Positions 29,600 through 39,251 of a stretch of DNA of 39,251 bases are shown here, in pieces; position 1 is the first letter of the stretch; the number at the start of each line of letters is the position of its first letter. Source of the stretch: Gnetum montanum. Taxonomy: Eukaryota > Streptophyta > Gnetopsida > Gnetales > Gnetaceae. Location of the stretch: assembly GCA_015680685.1 (NCBI GenBank), contig MNCI01005236.1, positions 499,275-538,525 on the forward strand, given 5' to 3'. The notes under the pieces are model-generated. The model had not been told where the DNA came from. It did no database searches and saw only the letters and a program-made list of their open reading frames with translations. Both the position numbers and the translations under genes were made by a program.

Positions 29600-30007
29600 T
29601 TTAGCTATGTTTTTTATTATTTTTTGTATTCCCTGATTGTAATGGCTCATAATAGCCATTGTTTAAAGAAAATAATTCTTAATCTAACAGTGGTTGGAAA
29701 TTTTTTCATAACTTTATAGTTAGTTCATTCCTATATAAAGGACCTTGGGTTCTTGGATTTTGTGGAGTTTGCATTTTTTTTTTTGTTGCCCAAGCAAGTA
29801 GAGAGAGGATTCTTTTTTGAAGGCTAAAGCCTTGTTTGTTAGTATCGTTGTTATTTTTTTCTAGAGATTAATAGGCAGTATACTTTCTTATGGATGTTTC
29901 CCTCCACATTGAGGGGTTTTACAATGTAAATCCTATTATTGTTTCTTTATTGTTTTTATTCTTTTCTTATGATCATCATTCTATTTCTTACTTCCGTATT
30001 TTGTGCA
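29600..30007 (+). repeat. Ty1-copia 5' LTR (left end unresolved)
   Basis: CTATATAAAG at 29731-29740 is the TATA box. It is followed by the usual copia R/U5 order: a T-rich leader, the 'ccacattgaggggttttacaatgtaaat' block (about 29905-29932) and an end at TTTTGTGCA(AC), just before the primer site. The left terminus is set only roughly. An inverted pair AATGGCT/AGCCATT (29640-29659) lies in U3. Confidence 0.6.
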
Positions 30008-30009
30008 AC

Positions 30010-30021
30010 TAGTATTAGAGT
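30010..30021 (+). promoter_or_regulatory. Primer binding site (initiator tRNA-Met type), copia
   Basis: TAGTATTAGAGT corresponds to the canonical TGGTATCAGAGC with three transitions (G to A, and C to T twice). Its placement after the LTR end and before gag supports the call. Confidence 0.6.
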
Positions 30022-30079
30022 GGTAGGATTTTTTTTAGCATTTTTGAATTTTTTGGTGCATAGTCCCATTCTAAGTTTG

Positions 30080-31020
30080 TGTTCTTTGGATGAGATAGAG
30101 AAAATGGAGATCTAGAAGTTAATAAGTGCTAAATGGCAGATCTAGAAAGTCCTTATGTTAGATATCTTGTATCAAAAGTAATGAGGTTATGATTACAAAT
30201 AAGATTACAAACAATCCTTTAGGCATGAGTGATGGGAACTGAAAGAAGCTTGACAAGAATTCTTTGTCTCTTATTAGGTCTCGTTTTTCTAATAATGTTA
30301 TCAAAAATGTTTTAGATCTAGAAACTACTAAAGAGTTAGGTTAGAAACGTTTCTCCTTGTATGAGCAACCCTCTAGAGCGAATAAAGTTTTTGGAATGAG
30401 ATAATTATTTTGGCTAAATATAAAGGACAATTCTTCTATTGCCTAGCATCTTGTAGAATTTAATAGTTGTTTTTCTTAGTTAAAATCATTGAAAGAAACC
30501 TTGGATGAAGAAGTCCAACTGTTATTGCTACTTTTCTCATTGCCTAATAGTTGAGAGATTATGGTTTCTACTATCACTACTTCCTCAAGATTTAATGCAC
30601 TAAATTTTGATTATGTGGTTGTTGGTTAGGTAGATGCAAAAAAGAAAAAGGCATCCATGTAAAAACATTTCCAATGCTATAGAAGTGCTAAGTGTTGAAA
30701 GAAGAGGTAGATCTCAACAACAAAAAAGACTAAAAAGAGCAATGACGTCGAAGTTAGAGGAAGGGAGAATTTTAGAAAAAATATTTTTCTTGTTGAGTAT
30801 GCAAGAAGAAATATCACTTGATACAGGATTATCTTCTTCTAAAGTCAAAGGGGAAGGAGGCCAATGGTTCAACAACTAGTAATGGTGGAAATGAGACAAA
30901 TGAAGAAGCTCAAGTATTGTTATTCAGCACTAGTAGTATTGTGCTGAAAGAGAAAGACATTGGCAAACTTGGCGTGACACTTGTGCTTCATTCTATGTAT
31001 GTCTTTATAAGTCTTATTTC
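30080..31020 (+). pseudogene. Ty1-copia gag and start of protease, decayed
   Basis: The LKSLKETLDEEVQLLLLLFS stretch (about 30484-30545) followed by a stop at the usual Trp in LPNSW matches the UBN2-type copia Gag block (LLxSLPxSW). A basic region (30634-30760) follows. WRDTCASFYV at about 30970-30999 corresponds to the protease motif DTGAS with Gly changed to Cys. The frame shifts between these parts. Element E10 interrupts it at 31038/31039. Confidence 0.6.
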
Positions 31021-31038
31021 CATACCTTGATCAGTAGG

Positions 31039-31928
31039 TGATGAAGCGTTCAGTCACTACGTCAACTGGGTCGCGTTGACGAAGCCACATTAACACGGTT
31101 GCATCAACGTGACCTTGTCAGTGCATCTTTTTAAGAATTAACATGGCCTCGTTTACGTAGAGTCCATTTCTTGCTATAAATATGCATGCACCCATCACAT
31201 TTATGGCATCTCTTGTTCAAATTGTAGTGAAGCTCTTACATTTTTTCTCCATGAAAGTTAGAGTATTTCCCAAGTGCCTGCAGCAGGAGTTTGAAGAGTG
31301 TACGACTCTTTATTCGAGTGGTAATGTACCTGAGCCCATTGGCATGACCGAAAATAAAGATGAGCTTTTTGAACATTCCTTGCAACATTTGTATTAAACT
31401 ACTTAAGCATTAAAATGTTTTAATATTTTAATAATTTTAGAAGCTTTTATTATGATTATCACTTTACAGTTACAATGCTTTTTGTAGTTTATGAGAACCA
31501 TAAGCACGACCATCCTAAACATATATCTAACACTTGGCAACCCAATGATGCCTAACGTCCGATAGCCTAATAGTGGTTAGGACACACTCAGGATGTGCAC
31601 GAAGGATGAGATCGGTTGTTTATGCTAGGGATAGTTAAGTGGTAAAGTAGAGCAATCATAAATTAGATAGTCTTTCATTTCCTACACTAGAAGAATTAGA
31701 CTTTAAAGATAAAAAGAAAACTTATAAAAATCATATGCCTCAATCTCACTTAACTGTCGTTTGAGAATGTCATAAGTGAGGTTGAGAGGACAACGACCAT
31801 TCTAACTAATGTTTTATTAGCTAGAATTCGGTGTACGTAAGTGCTTGTGGTCTTCGGAACTCGACTAGGTCACACGTGAATGCTCGTGATTCATATCGTT
31901 GGGCATAGGGGTACCTTGTTGCTCATCA
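31039..31928 (+). repeat. LTR-H (5' LTR of E10)
   Basis: It starts TGATGAAG and ends CTCATCA (31922-31928), 890 bp. U3 contains CGTCAACTGGGTCGCGTTGA and CATCAACGTGACC words, richer in CG than the other LTRs. The TATA box CTATAAATA is at 31174-31182 and AATAAA at 31353-31358. Confidence 0.85.
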
Positions 31929-31948
31929 TTGGCACTGTTGTTGGGGAC
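31929..31948 (+). promoter_or_regulatory. Primer binding site of E10
   Basis: TTGGCACTGTTGTTGGGGAC abuts the LTR end. It differs from the family site by C-to-T changes. Confidence 0.75.
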
Positions 31949-32090
31949 TATTAGTCTTTTGTGTGTAGTCTAGCCTTAGCAAGATCATCACTCACTTCAT
32001 TGGATCGAACCCAAAATGTCGAAATCTACTCACACAAAATGACTTTAGTAATAGTATGACACATTTGGTTATTTATTATTTAACACTAAT

Positions 32091-35000
32091 ATGTCTTCTT
32101 CTCACAGGCAAGACGAATCCAACCCACAAGTTCCCTAGGAATGTTGGGTAATATATACTCATTCAGATGAGTATATACCCAACTTCACCTTCATCTTGCA
32201 TTAGGATGAGTAGATGCGATGGCGGGACATGGAGGGCAACATCATATTGCCCCCTGATCGATTAGTTCCCAGAATGCTACTCCAAACTCTCACCAAATTG
32301 GGCATTCAGGACTGAGTGAAGCAGTACATGATGGAGGATCATGATTATCGAGATTATCATCCAAATGAGGCACAGCGTAGGTGGGACCTACAGCAAGCCA
32401 AACACCATGAATGAGCAAAGGACAAATGGTTCATTAAACCTCTATCCCTATAGGCCCAACATGATGATGAGGAACCTTTTCCTCATAATTCCCATTCTTT
32501 TGCATCTCTACCCCTACATCAGAACATCTGATCCATCATACAGAATAGAGGTTTAATTAACTAGGAGTTCCAGGATGCTAAGGAATCTCTGGGAGGAGAT
32601 CATGGTGAAGGTGAAGATGGATGTGACGATCAAGGCTGTCATCATTCCCTCCTTTCCACCTTAGCTTCATTAGGTTTTGAATCTTACCACAACCATCATA
32701 GGAGGGACTATGATGATGATGATCGAGGGAGCTAATAGGGATGATGTGAGCGGTCACGAGAGGATCACCATCACGAAATGCGAGGTAGCAAGGATTGTCA
32801 CGAATGCCATGGCCATCAGCAAGACCATGAATTTGATGAACTGCTACTCACCACTTGAAGCATGCTCAACATAGCAGAGGTAGTTCATATACCTACCAGG
32901 CATTCGCAAGATAGCAAGATCAAGTGCCTTGATATGAACAACATTCCCAGGTTTGAATGGGAATATAACTGTGATCCGCAAACTCACCTACAAGCATTTC
33001 ATGATGCCTACACCCTGCAGAATATTGAAAATGAATGGTAGAAACTCAAGCTATTCCCCCAAATGCTCATCAAGGAGGCAAAAAGTTGGTACCAGTGTTT
33101 AGAGCCAAAATCGATCAGGCGATGGAATACGATGCTGGAGCTCTTCAATGACAAATACCAAACTTACTCTAGGGTGTCTAATCTAAGGCGATAAATCCAA
33201 GGGTGAAAACAAGGTAGCCATGAGCCCTTAGATGCAACCATAAGCAGATATTACTCATTGTTGCAACAATGCCCTGGTCATGGCTACTCTCAATAGGAGC
33301 AACTTCGCCATATCATCGATGGGCTTCGTTTCAAAACAAGAAGGACCCTTGGCATTTATGCTTAAGGATGGCTATCCGAGCTAAGGGCTCATCAGCTTCA
33401 GCAATTAATTGAGTAGGTAGCCAAGGACAAGGGGGAACTACAGAAATAAGAAAGTGTAGAGGAATATAATTGGGATCCTTCCATCCAGAAGAGGAAGGTC
33501 TAATTCTGTGAAGACGAGGATGAGTCATCTCTGGATGCAGTGGTGAACAAGAAGACTTTACCCATACAAAAGCTCACTTCTAAAATTTTAACCAAGGTGG
33601 ACAAGATGTGGGACTCTTTGGATGAAAAATTCCAAAGTGTTCTAAAAATTGTCGAAGAATCCAGAGAACAAAGTAATGACTGAGATTAATGGAGGAGAAA
33701 AGAGGCTAAACGTGCCTACCACAAAGGTAAGAGCAAGGTTGTTGTGGTAGAACCAGTTGTAGACTCAAACACCGAGGAGGACAATGGATGTGACATATGC
33801 CAATATGAACATCCTAAGGGATGTTTTCCTGTAGTGTTACATTTGTAAGAGTCTGGGGTGTATGCTCTAAATTCTCGCTTAGCAAAAAGGTAAACACCCC
33901 ACAGATTACCTTATCCTCAAGGAAATTCTAGGCAGTTCCACCAGCAGCAATGATATTATCTAAGTGGAGCTCCAGCACAACGGTATGAGCATTACCAGCA
34001 ATGGCAGCATCCACAGTCATGGAGGATGCCACCCCCATAGCAACAGTACCCGTACTGGTAGCCAGATCCTTATGGGTACTACGTTCATCAACCAATCTCC
34101 CCGTAGAACTCCTCTAGTCATGCAATCTTCCAAAATCATTACTACCCTCCAGAATACTTTCAAGCCCCATCTCCATCACCCAAGGGGAAAACCCCACATC
34201 TACACTATCCTTTTCCACCTCCTTCGACAATACCTATCCATCAACCATCAACTTAGCTACCTCCTGCTCCACCCATGTAGGGGAAAATACCTCCACAGCC
34301 GTAGCAGCGTAATACCACGAGGGTCATCAATTTATAACCAACTTCTTAGCCAAGCAAGTCAGAACCAAAGCCATAGAAACATTCTTTCTTTTGGCTTAAT
34401 AACCTAAACACATCCTTACACTCATCTGCAGCCAATGCCCCTGCATCTCCAACTACCTCTGATACTTAATCTTTCAAGCAACCTTCAAGCCAAAAGCCTT
34501 CTAACGTGCAAACTATCATACTAACACATGTTGTGATGGACTGAATTAAGGCAGGTCATCTCCCTCAAAAATTGGCTAATCTAAGAAGCCCTCTCATATA
34601 CCTTCAGGTGGCAGGAAACTAGCCATGCAAAGCTCTTCTAGATTTGGGGTCAAGTGTCAACCTGATTTCATATGATATGTACAAGACTTGGAACCTTCCT
34701 TTGTTGAAGAGGAGAAACATTCGGCTCGAGTTTGTAGACCAATCCATCACTATTCCCTTGGGATTGGTAGAAGATATTATGACCACTATTTGTGGGTGGT
34801 CCTACCCTACTGATTATCTGGTGATCCATGTCAATAACTGCAAGGGGAACTTCTTGATTATAATGGGAAGGGCATGGCTCAGCATGGTGGATGCATGTCT
34901 AGGACTCCGAGATCTCTCCCTTGAAATTTCCAAGGAAAATCCTTTTGGGAAGATCGAGAAGAAGTATGTCCCATGCATCACGTACAACAATTCCGGATGC

Positions 35001-35377
35001 AACTACGTGAAGCAACTCTAGTTCGTTGAGTGGACATCCATTCAAGCATGCAATCGGTGTGTTGCCAAATCACAACTTCAACAATGCCTATACGTAGCAG
35101 CCACCAATCAAGAAGGCACCCTATGCATAGAACCCTTTGAGAGCCTTGTATGTACCTATATGGGGAGCATAGATGAACTGGAATAGGTCCACCAACAACT
35201 TTTCACTACTCATGATGCTAATGATTGGGGACAACTACAAATCCCTGAGAGCTTTAAGTAGGAGCCCCTAGAACTAAATCCCTTATAAGTCAATCTTGAG
35301 TATGCATTCTTGCAAAATAGTAAGTCGGTAATAATCAATGTCACTCTTGCTCCTAAGCAAAAGAAGAAGTTGCTAAG
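32091..35377 (+). pseudogene. gag-pro: gag-protease frame, one register with about 40 stops (E10)
   Basis: The ATG at 32091 (MSSSHRQDESNPQVP) opens a frame I could follow to 35377 with no frameshift, despite about 41 in-frame stops (about 21 TAG, 11 TAA, 9 TGA). In order it holds the N-terminal block (YTHSDEYIPNFTFILH), an Asp/His/Arg-rich segment, LDMNNIPRFEWEYN (about 32930-32970), capsid core (LQAFHDAYTLQNIENEW onward), the knuckle CDICQYEHPKGC (about 33790-33825), a Gln/Pro/Tyr-rich tail and a protease with intact KALLDLGSSVNLIS (Asp codon 34641-34643) and IIMGRAWLSMVDACLGL. It ends in LEYAFLQ...SVIINVTLAPKQKKKLL, the linker that precedes reverse transcriptase in Athila-type polyproteins. 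It is nonfunctional. Confidence 0.8.
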
Positions 35378-35564
35378 TGTACCGCCTGAAATCGTCGGTC
35401 CTCGGCTGGAAGGAAAAACAGAGACCGTGGGATCGCAGAACGAGCACAGATGACCCTACCTTCGCATGAGGGCGAGCTAGAATGCACGAAGGTAGAGTAC
35501 CTTGAGTGGTCCGCACGCGGATCAGACAAGGATTTCCCCGAGCGTCACCGAAGCGTTATACGCT

Positions 35565-35885
35565 GGGTTATGCGTAAACGGTGTAGCGGGCGTAAAACGG
35601 AGCAAACAGTGAAAACAGGGCGTAAGCAAAATGTAAATGGCGTAACAGCGTAAACAGCATACGCCGATATACGCAGCGTAAACTAAGCGTAAACCTGAAC
35701 ACAACGTAAACAGGGCGTGGACTCGAGTGTACAGCGTAACAGGATGTAAACTGGGCGTAAAGCGTAAACAGGATGCCGAGAGCGTAAACAGTGTAAACAG
35801 AGCGTAGGCGGCGTGATCAGAGCGTAAATGTAAACGAGCGTAAGCAGAAACACATGCAAGAAGTCAGCGTAAATTGTAAATTGTA
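35565..35885. repeat. GCGTAAAC short repeats in Tat R/U5
   Basis: GCGTAAAC occurs at least six times, with variants (ACGTAAAC, TGTAAACTG, GCGTAAAT), irregularly spaced and ending in a TGTAAACTG/TTGTAAAT run (about 35870-35895). On the transcribed strand it reads GTTTACGC. Confidence 0.7.
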
Positions 35886-36137
35886 AACTGTAAACTGTAT
35901 TATAAAATGGAAATGTAGTGCACCGGTCTAACGCAGTTGTGGCTGAACACAAGGCGGACGTAAAGCCCCGGTGGGTGCAGGGATACGGCTGGTTCGCACG
36001 GTAGGCGGATTGTAGAGACTGTGCTCGGCGTACAGCACTTCCAACGTAAGAGGATTTTGGGCTCTGGTTTGCAGCGTAATTGCTCTTGGGTCTGCTCTGG
36101 TCAATTTTTGCCGACCTTGAATACGCGGAAAACTGGG

Positions 36138-36147
36138 CTTTTTATAG
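36138..36147 (-). promoter_or_regulatory. TATA box of Tat LTR
   Basis: Minus strand CTATAAAAAG follows a run of C's (36157-36148). Transcription would start near 36110 and proceed toward lower coordinates, into R/U5. Confidence 0.6.
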
Positions 36148-36224
36148 GGGGGGGTTTTGCTGGGAAAATCGGGTCGGGAGACACGTGGCGTGTCGACCGG
36201 GTGTGTACAATTTAGAAATATGGT

Positions 36225-36575
36225 ATACACTAGGCGTATATGCTACATCAGGCCGGCGTATACGCTGGACTTGCTGGGCGTGTGAACTTAGGTGGACGCT
36301 GGGCGTATACGCTGATGGACGCTGGCGTATAGGCCGGGGCATATACACTGATGGACGCTGGGCGTACACACCGGGCGTATACGTCGAAGGACGTCCACTT
36401 GCTTCAATCCTTGCTCTTCGGGGTTATCTTCATGCTGTCATTGGAGATCTTGCCGTCGAGCATGCACATCTACAGTACCTGGGCGTGTACGCCGGAGAGC
36501 CGGGCGTATACGCTGTAGTGCCGGGCGTATACGCTGTGTGTGATCTTGGCGTACACGCCGGGCGTATACGCTGAC
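36225..36575. repeat. GCGTATACGC palindromic repeat array in Tat U3
   Basis: The word GGGCGTATACGCTG and variants recur ten or so times; the core GCGTATACGC is a perfect 10-bp palindrome. Spacing is irregular (about 10-60 bp), and many copies are joined by CTGATGGACGCTGG. Position just upstream of the TATA box suggests binding sites. Confidence 0.75.
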
Positions 36576-36620
36576 ACCATGTACTTGGCAAAAACCAAGT
36601 GTTGCAATCATCCAGCCGAC

Positions 36621-38043
36621 GTCGTTCGTGAGTTCCAGGGTCCTGTTTGATGTCGGACAAGTACTAAGCTCCGAATTTTGTGGTGTTTCATTGGCCCCTG
36701 ACGCTTGGAGGAGTTGACCCGAGAAACGTCGACAAAGAAGTGCAAAACACCACAAGCAACTCGACAAAGACGTTATCTACGACCACTTGGACGAGACGTC
36801 ATCGCACCATTTTCAGTAGTACAGAGGATTAGGAAAGGGGAATTTTGTATCTGGGAGGTCAGGGAGATTGCGGGGATTGATGATCGGCCCGGGAGATTAA
36901 GTAGGGGAAGGGGATGTTTCGGTATGTGGCATGCTGATCCTTGTCAATAGCCAGGTTTTAGTAGACTCGGAGTGCAGACATGCGGTGTGCGTTCTTGGAT
37001 GGAACAAGGCCCTTAGTTATTTTTCAAGAGGACTTGTTGGTGAGGCCAAAGTCACGGGAGGATGTGTTACATTCTTTGGGATAGCAGGGCCCATGTTTAA
37101 TGTTCAAGGGGAACCTGCTGGCGGAGCCAAAGCCATGCAACTGGATGCTTTCTTTTTGTGGCCATTTTGGGCATGAGTACTTGGTTTTGAGACGACTGCC
37201 TTCTCGCCTGGGGCTTACATGGGAAGTGCCCGGGGTCTCTTTTTTTTTTTTTTGCAAACTTTGCTCAGTTGGTATACTCGTGCGCAGGTGTGATACTGTG
37301 TGGCGTATTGCAGCGTGCAACCGCATGCTCCATGTTTTTGAACGTACTGGGTGCATCAAGGGGATGTCGGGAGAAAGTGTGTCTGCAAATGGATAGGGGA
37401 ATTTTATCGGTGAATGGGGATGTACTAATGAACGGTTTGATTTAGTCGTACCATGTATGCCGCGAACAATGTCTTATCTTGCTGCTCATGACGAAGTGCA
37501 CTCTTGTGCAAAGCTTCCGGGTGTCATCCTGCAAACAAAACGCCAAGGAGACAAGAAAACCATGAGTGAACCGGCGAGCTTAGACTTACATGGCGGCCGA
37601 CGACACAGAGATGTTGAAGGGCGGCAGGCACTGTATGTGGGTGACAGCTGTATTGATGACGAGCGAGGCAGTGAAGCTGATGTATGATCGTGGTGGCAGA
37701 TTGACGTGCTGAATATGAACTTGCTGGTTTATAGTCTTGGCAGACTGTTATGGGTTAGTTTTATGTCATAACCCATTGGACATTGCCTGTTTAGCGTCGT
37801 GGCGGACGGTACGTTGCCAATTTTTAGTCTTAGCAGACTATGAAGAGGCAAGCTAGTTTATAGTCTTGGCGGACCCTAATGGTTGTAACGGCAGCAGTTT
37901 ACTGTCATGCCGGACGGGTGGTAGTTTATTATCATTGCGGACGTTGTGGTGTTAGTTTTAAGTCATAACTCAGGACTATTCTGTGGTATCAGTTTATTGT
38001 CATGATTCCAGGACGAGTTACTTGCACGTACCTGAGCTCAAAT
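36621..38043 (-). other. Tat region between integrase and known LTR part
   Basis: It holds the 3' untranslated region and possibly distal U3. Four short plus-strand frames (36705-36950, 36931-37176, 37100-37396, 37457-37687; 76-98 codons) run antisense to the element. Some Tat elements carry an antisense ORF here, but these frames show no domain I recognise. A T-run (37239-37253) could be part of a minus-strand polypurine tract. Confidence 0.45.
37727..38005. repeat. Interspersed TTTATAGTCTTGGCGGAC-type repeats
   Basis: At least six diverged copies of an about 20-bp word (near 37727, 37824, 37858, 37898, 37925 and 37990) have irregular spacing, with a second word GTTTTATGTCATAAC (37752, 37953). 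Repeats between integrase and the 3' LTR are common in Tat elements. Confidence 0.6.
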
Positions 38044-39251
38044 TTATGTATAGAACGGTTTCAGGAACAAGTGATTGGTTGGATTTGCAAATTCTTTTCC
38101 GTCCATGTCAGCTAGCTTGAATGCTCCGTTGTCAAATGCCTTGATGACCAGGTAAGGCCCTTTCCAGTTGACTAAGAATTTATCTGGGTGTTCTCGAACA
38201 GCCTTAAGCACGAGGTCTCCTTCTTTGATGGGGCGCTTATGAACGTCATGCCGATGTCGTCGTTGTTGTTGTTTTTGGTACCATTCAATATGATCGAGTG
38301 CGCGTACGCGCTCCTCTTCCACCGAGTCCAGGTCAATGATGCGTAGGTCATCGTTTTGCCCGTCGTTGAGAAGTCCGGAAAGTGTGATCCTTAGAGATGG
38401 TACTTGTAATTCCAAAGGTAAAACAGCTTCTGAACCATAAACAAGACTGTACGGAGTTTTACCTATCGAAGTCTGGTGTGTAGTACGGTATGCCCACAAT
38501 GCATACACCAGTTGTTCATGCCATCTTCGTTTACTTTGGGCAAGCATCTTTTTGAGTATTGTAATGATTATCTTATTTCTTGCTTTTGCCTGCCCATTGC
38601 TCTGAGGATAGTAAGGGGATGAAAACGAATGTTTGATCCCTAGACTATCGCAAAACGTTTTGGTCTCGACACTGCTAAATTGTGGCCCGGTATCAGTGAT
38701 GATTGTCATGGGAATGCCAAAACGGGTTACAATGTTTTCGAGGATGAAGTGGCACACGTGTTTAGAAGTAGTTTTTCGAAGGGGCGTAGCTTCTACCCAT
38801 TTCGTGAAATATTCGATTGCTGTTATGATAAAACCATGCCCAGCAGAAGATGTGGGTGTTATCGGGCCAATAAGGTCCAATCCCCACTTTTGGAAGGGCC
38901 ATGTGATTTGTGTTATGTGCAACTCATTTGGTGGGATATGGATTAGATTACTGTGTTTTTGACAAGTACTACATGTTTTGACCTTGGACAGACAATCGTA
39001 CTCCATGTGTGCCCAATAGTAGCCTACGCGTCTTATTTTTGTTGCCATTGCCTTTGGTGCAATGTGTCCCCCGTATATTCCGTCGTGTACTTGTTCAACA
39101 ATTGTTTGGGCTTTGGTACTATTGACGCATGTTAGCAGTATGCCTTCGTAAGATCGGCGACACAATGTGTCTCCTATTAGTGTGTATTGTCTAGAACGTT
39201 TGCGTACTGCATCCTTTTGTGCGTTTGTTAAATGTTGTGGCGTTTCGCCGC
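38044..39251 (-). CDS. int: Tat-lineage integrase, partial, catalytic Glu replaced
   Basis: The frame is open from the window edge to the stop at 38044, about 400 codons. It starts in the RNase H-integrase linker (QHLTNAQKDAVRKRSRQYTL). The zinc finger HHCC is complete: VHDGIYGGH, then CSTC (39012-38962). The core has Asp at LDLIGP (codon 38877-38875) and Asp at ITDTGPQF (38694-38692). The expected Glu 35 residues on is Lys (NGQAKARNK, codon 38586-38584), a G-to-A change that should abolish strand transfer. The C-terminal WKGPY motif is at about 38150, and no chromodomain follows. The frame ends FLKPFYT. It is otherwise undamaged. Lineage is inferred from the RIRRVGYYW and WGLDLIGP blocks. 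Confidence 0.88.
   Translation of the reverse strand, partial: GETPQHLTNAQKDAVRKRSRQYTLIGDTLCRRSYEGILLTCVNSTKAQTIVEQVHDGIYGGHIAPKAMATKIRRVGYYWAHMEYDCLSKVKTCSTCQKHSNLIHIPPNELHITQITWPFQKWGLDLIGPITPTSSAGHGFIITAIEYFTKWVEATPLRKTTSKHVCHFILENIVTRFGIPMTIITDTGPQFSSVETKTFCDSLGIKHSFSSPYYPQSNGQAKARNKIIITILKKMLAQSKRRWHEQLVYALWAYRTTHQTSIGKTPYSLVYGSEAVLPLELQVPSLRITLSGLLNDGQNDDLRIIDLDSVEEERVRALDHIEWYQKQQQRRHRHDVHKRPIKEGDLVLKAVREHPDKFLVNWKGPYLVIKAFDNGAFKLADMDGKEFANPTNHLFLKPFYT

Larger units (their letters stand above)
31039..35377 (+). mobile_element. Athila-like element E10 (LTR, gag, protease)
   Basis: The order is LTR-H, primer site, leader, and a gag-protease frame reaching the linker before reverse transcriptase, where the Tat element cuts it at about 35378. 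It sits inside a copia element. Unlike E5 and E6, its sequence after protease heads toward a reverse transcriptase, so it may descend from the autonomous form. Confidence 0.8.
35378..36620 (-). repeat. Tat LTR (R/U5 and proximal U3); U3 start unresolved
   Basis: On the minus strand a repeat-rich U3 part (about 36580-36220) precedes a TATA box (36147-36138), and R/U5 runs to about 35378. The upstream LTR boundary was not found: no TG with a polypurine tract directly before it is convincing between 36600 and 38040. The high coordinate given here is only the end of the repeat block. Confidence 0.55.
35378..39251 (-). mobile_element. Tat-lineage Ty3-gypsy element, 3' half
   Basis: The minus strand reads integrase (39251-38044), a long 3' untranslated region with short repeats, and LTR sequence to about 35378, where the E10 frame is broken. 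The base composition is clearly different: CpG is frequent, whereas the surrounding elements are CpG-poor. That fits a young insertion. The low end is either TGTACCGCC (35378) or TGAAATCG (35387). The other LTR and the target duplication lie outside the window. Confidence 0.8.

Noticed and set aside
32091-35377. Reassigned stop codons (TAG read as Gln) to explain the in-register E10 frame
   Set aside because: TAA and TGA also occur, some stops replace Trp or Arg positions, and intact plant frames nearby use normal stops. Transition decay is simpler.
36225-36575. GCGTATACGC array as a prokaryotic operator or origin
   Set aside because: The adjoining integrase and LTR layout show a plant retroelement. 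Nothing bacterial is present.
36705-37687. Four consecutive plus-strand frames antisense to the Tat element, as a captured or antisense gene
   Set aside because: Each is under 100 codons, they overlap in different frames and show no domain or splice pattern I recognise. Kept only as a note in the spacer entry.

Overview
This is plant nuclear DNA made almost entirely of decayed, nested retrotransposons. No intact host gene is visible. The plant assignment rests on Athila/Tat-type Ty3-gypsy elements with tRNA-Asp-type primer sites, a Ty1-copia element with an initiator-Met-type primer site, and scraps of an NLR gene, a pentatricopeptide-repeat (PPR) gene and an EXORDIUM/PHI-1 gene. The low gene density and piled-up old insertions suggest a large genome such as a gymnosperm, but this is a weak inference. 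No species can be named.

Most of 1-35377 belongs to one Athila-like superfamily, present in at least eight pieces and several subfamilies. Its LTRs are about 770-960 bp, begin TGATGAG or TGATAA and end CTCATCA, and are followed by a primer site TTGGCACCGTTGCC(G/A)(G/A)GGAC-like. It has a Gag with a CX2CX3HX4C knuckle, a DLG-type protease, and a 3' third ORF (ORF3) with an NLS-like N-terminus and a long coiled coil. Pieces, left to right: E1 (-; gag and 5' LTR, 1-1980) inserted in E2 (+; ORF3 and 3' LTR, 1981-5489); a degenerate LTR-C (-; 5691-6816); E4 (-; gag plus LTR-D, 6817-8926), which shares LTR-D with E5 (-; gag-protease-spacer, 8927-13955); E6 (-; gag-protease-spacer-ORF3, about 13970-21190); E7 (-; gag scrap and spacer, 24211-26257); a chimera E8 (+; 26258-28873); and E10 (+; LTR, gag, protease, 31039-35377). 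E5 and E6 run from protease into a noncoding spacer with no reverse transcriptase or integrase, so they look like a large non-autonomous form.

A host-gene scrap cluster lies at 21245-22295: an NLR P-loop (+), an EXORDIUM C-terminus (-) and a PPR motif (+). A Ty1-copia 5' end (about 29600-31038, +) was interrupted by E10, which was in turn interrupted at about 35378 by a CpG-rich Tat-lineage element (-) that runs off the right edge. The Tat integrase is the only long open coding region here, and its catalytic Glu codon now encodes Lys.

The most notable signals are: the ORF3 protein with a candidate internal promoter and a splice acceptor abutting its ATG; an internal copy of the polypurine tract; a hairpin that pairs the LTR poly(A) signal; a 22-bp palindrome in the gag start region that recurs between copies; and tandem palindromic repeats in the U3 regions. 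All boundaries were read by eye and are approximate unless a terminal motif is given.
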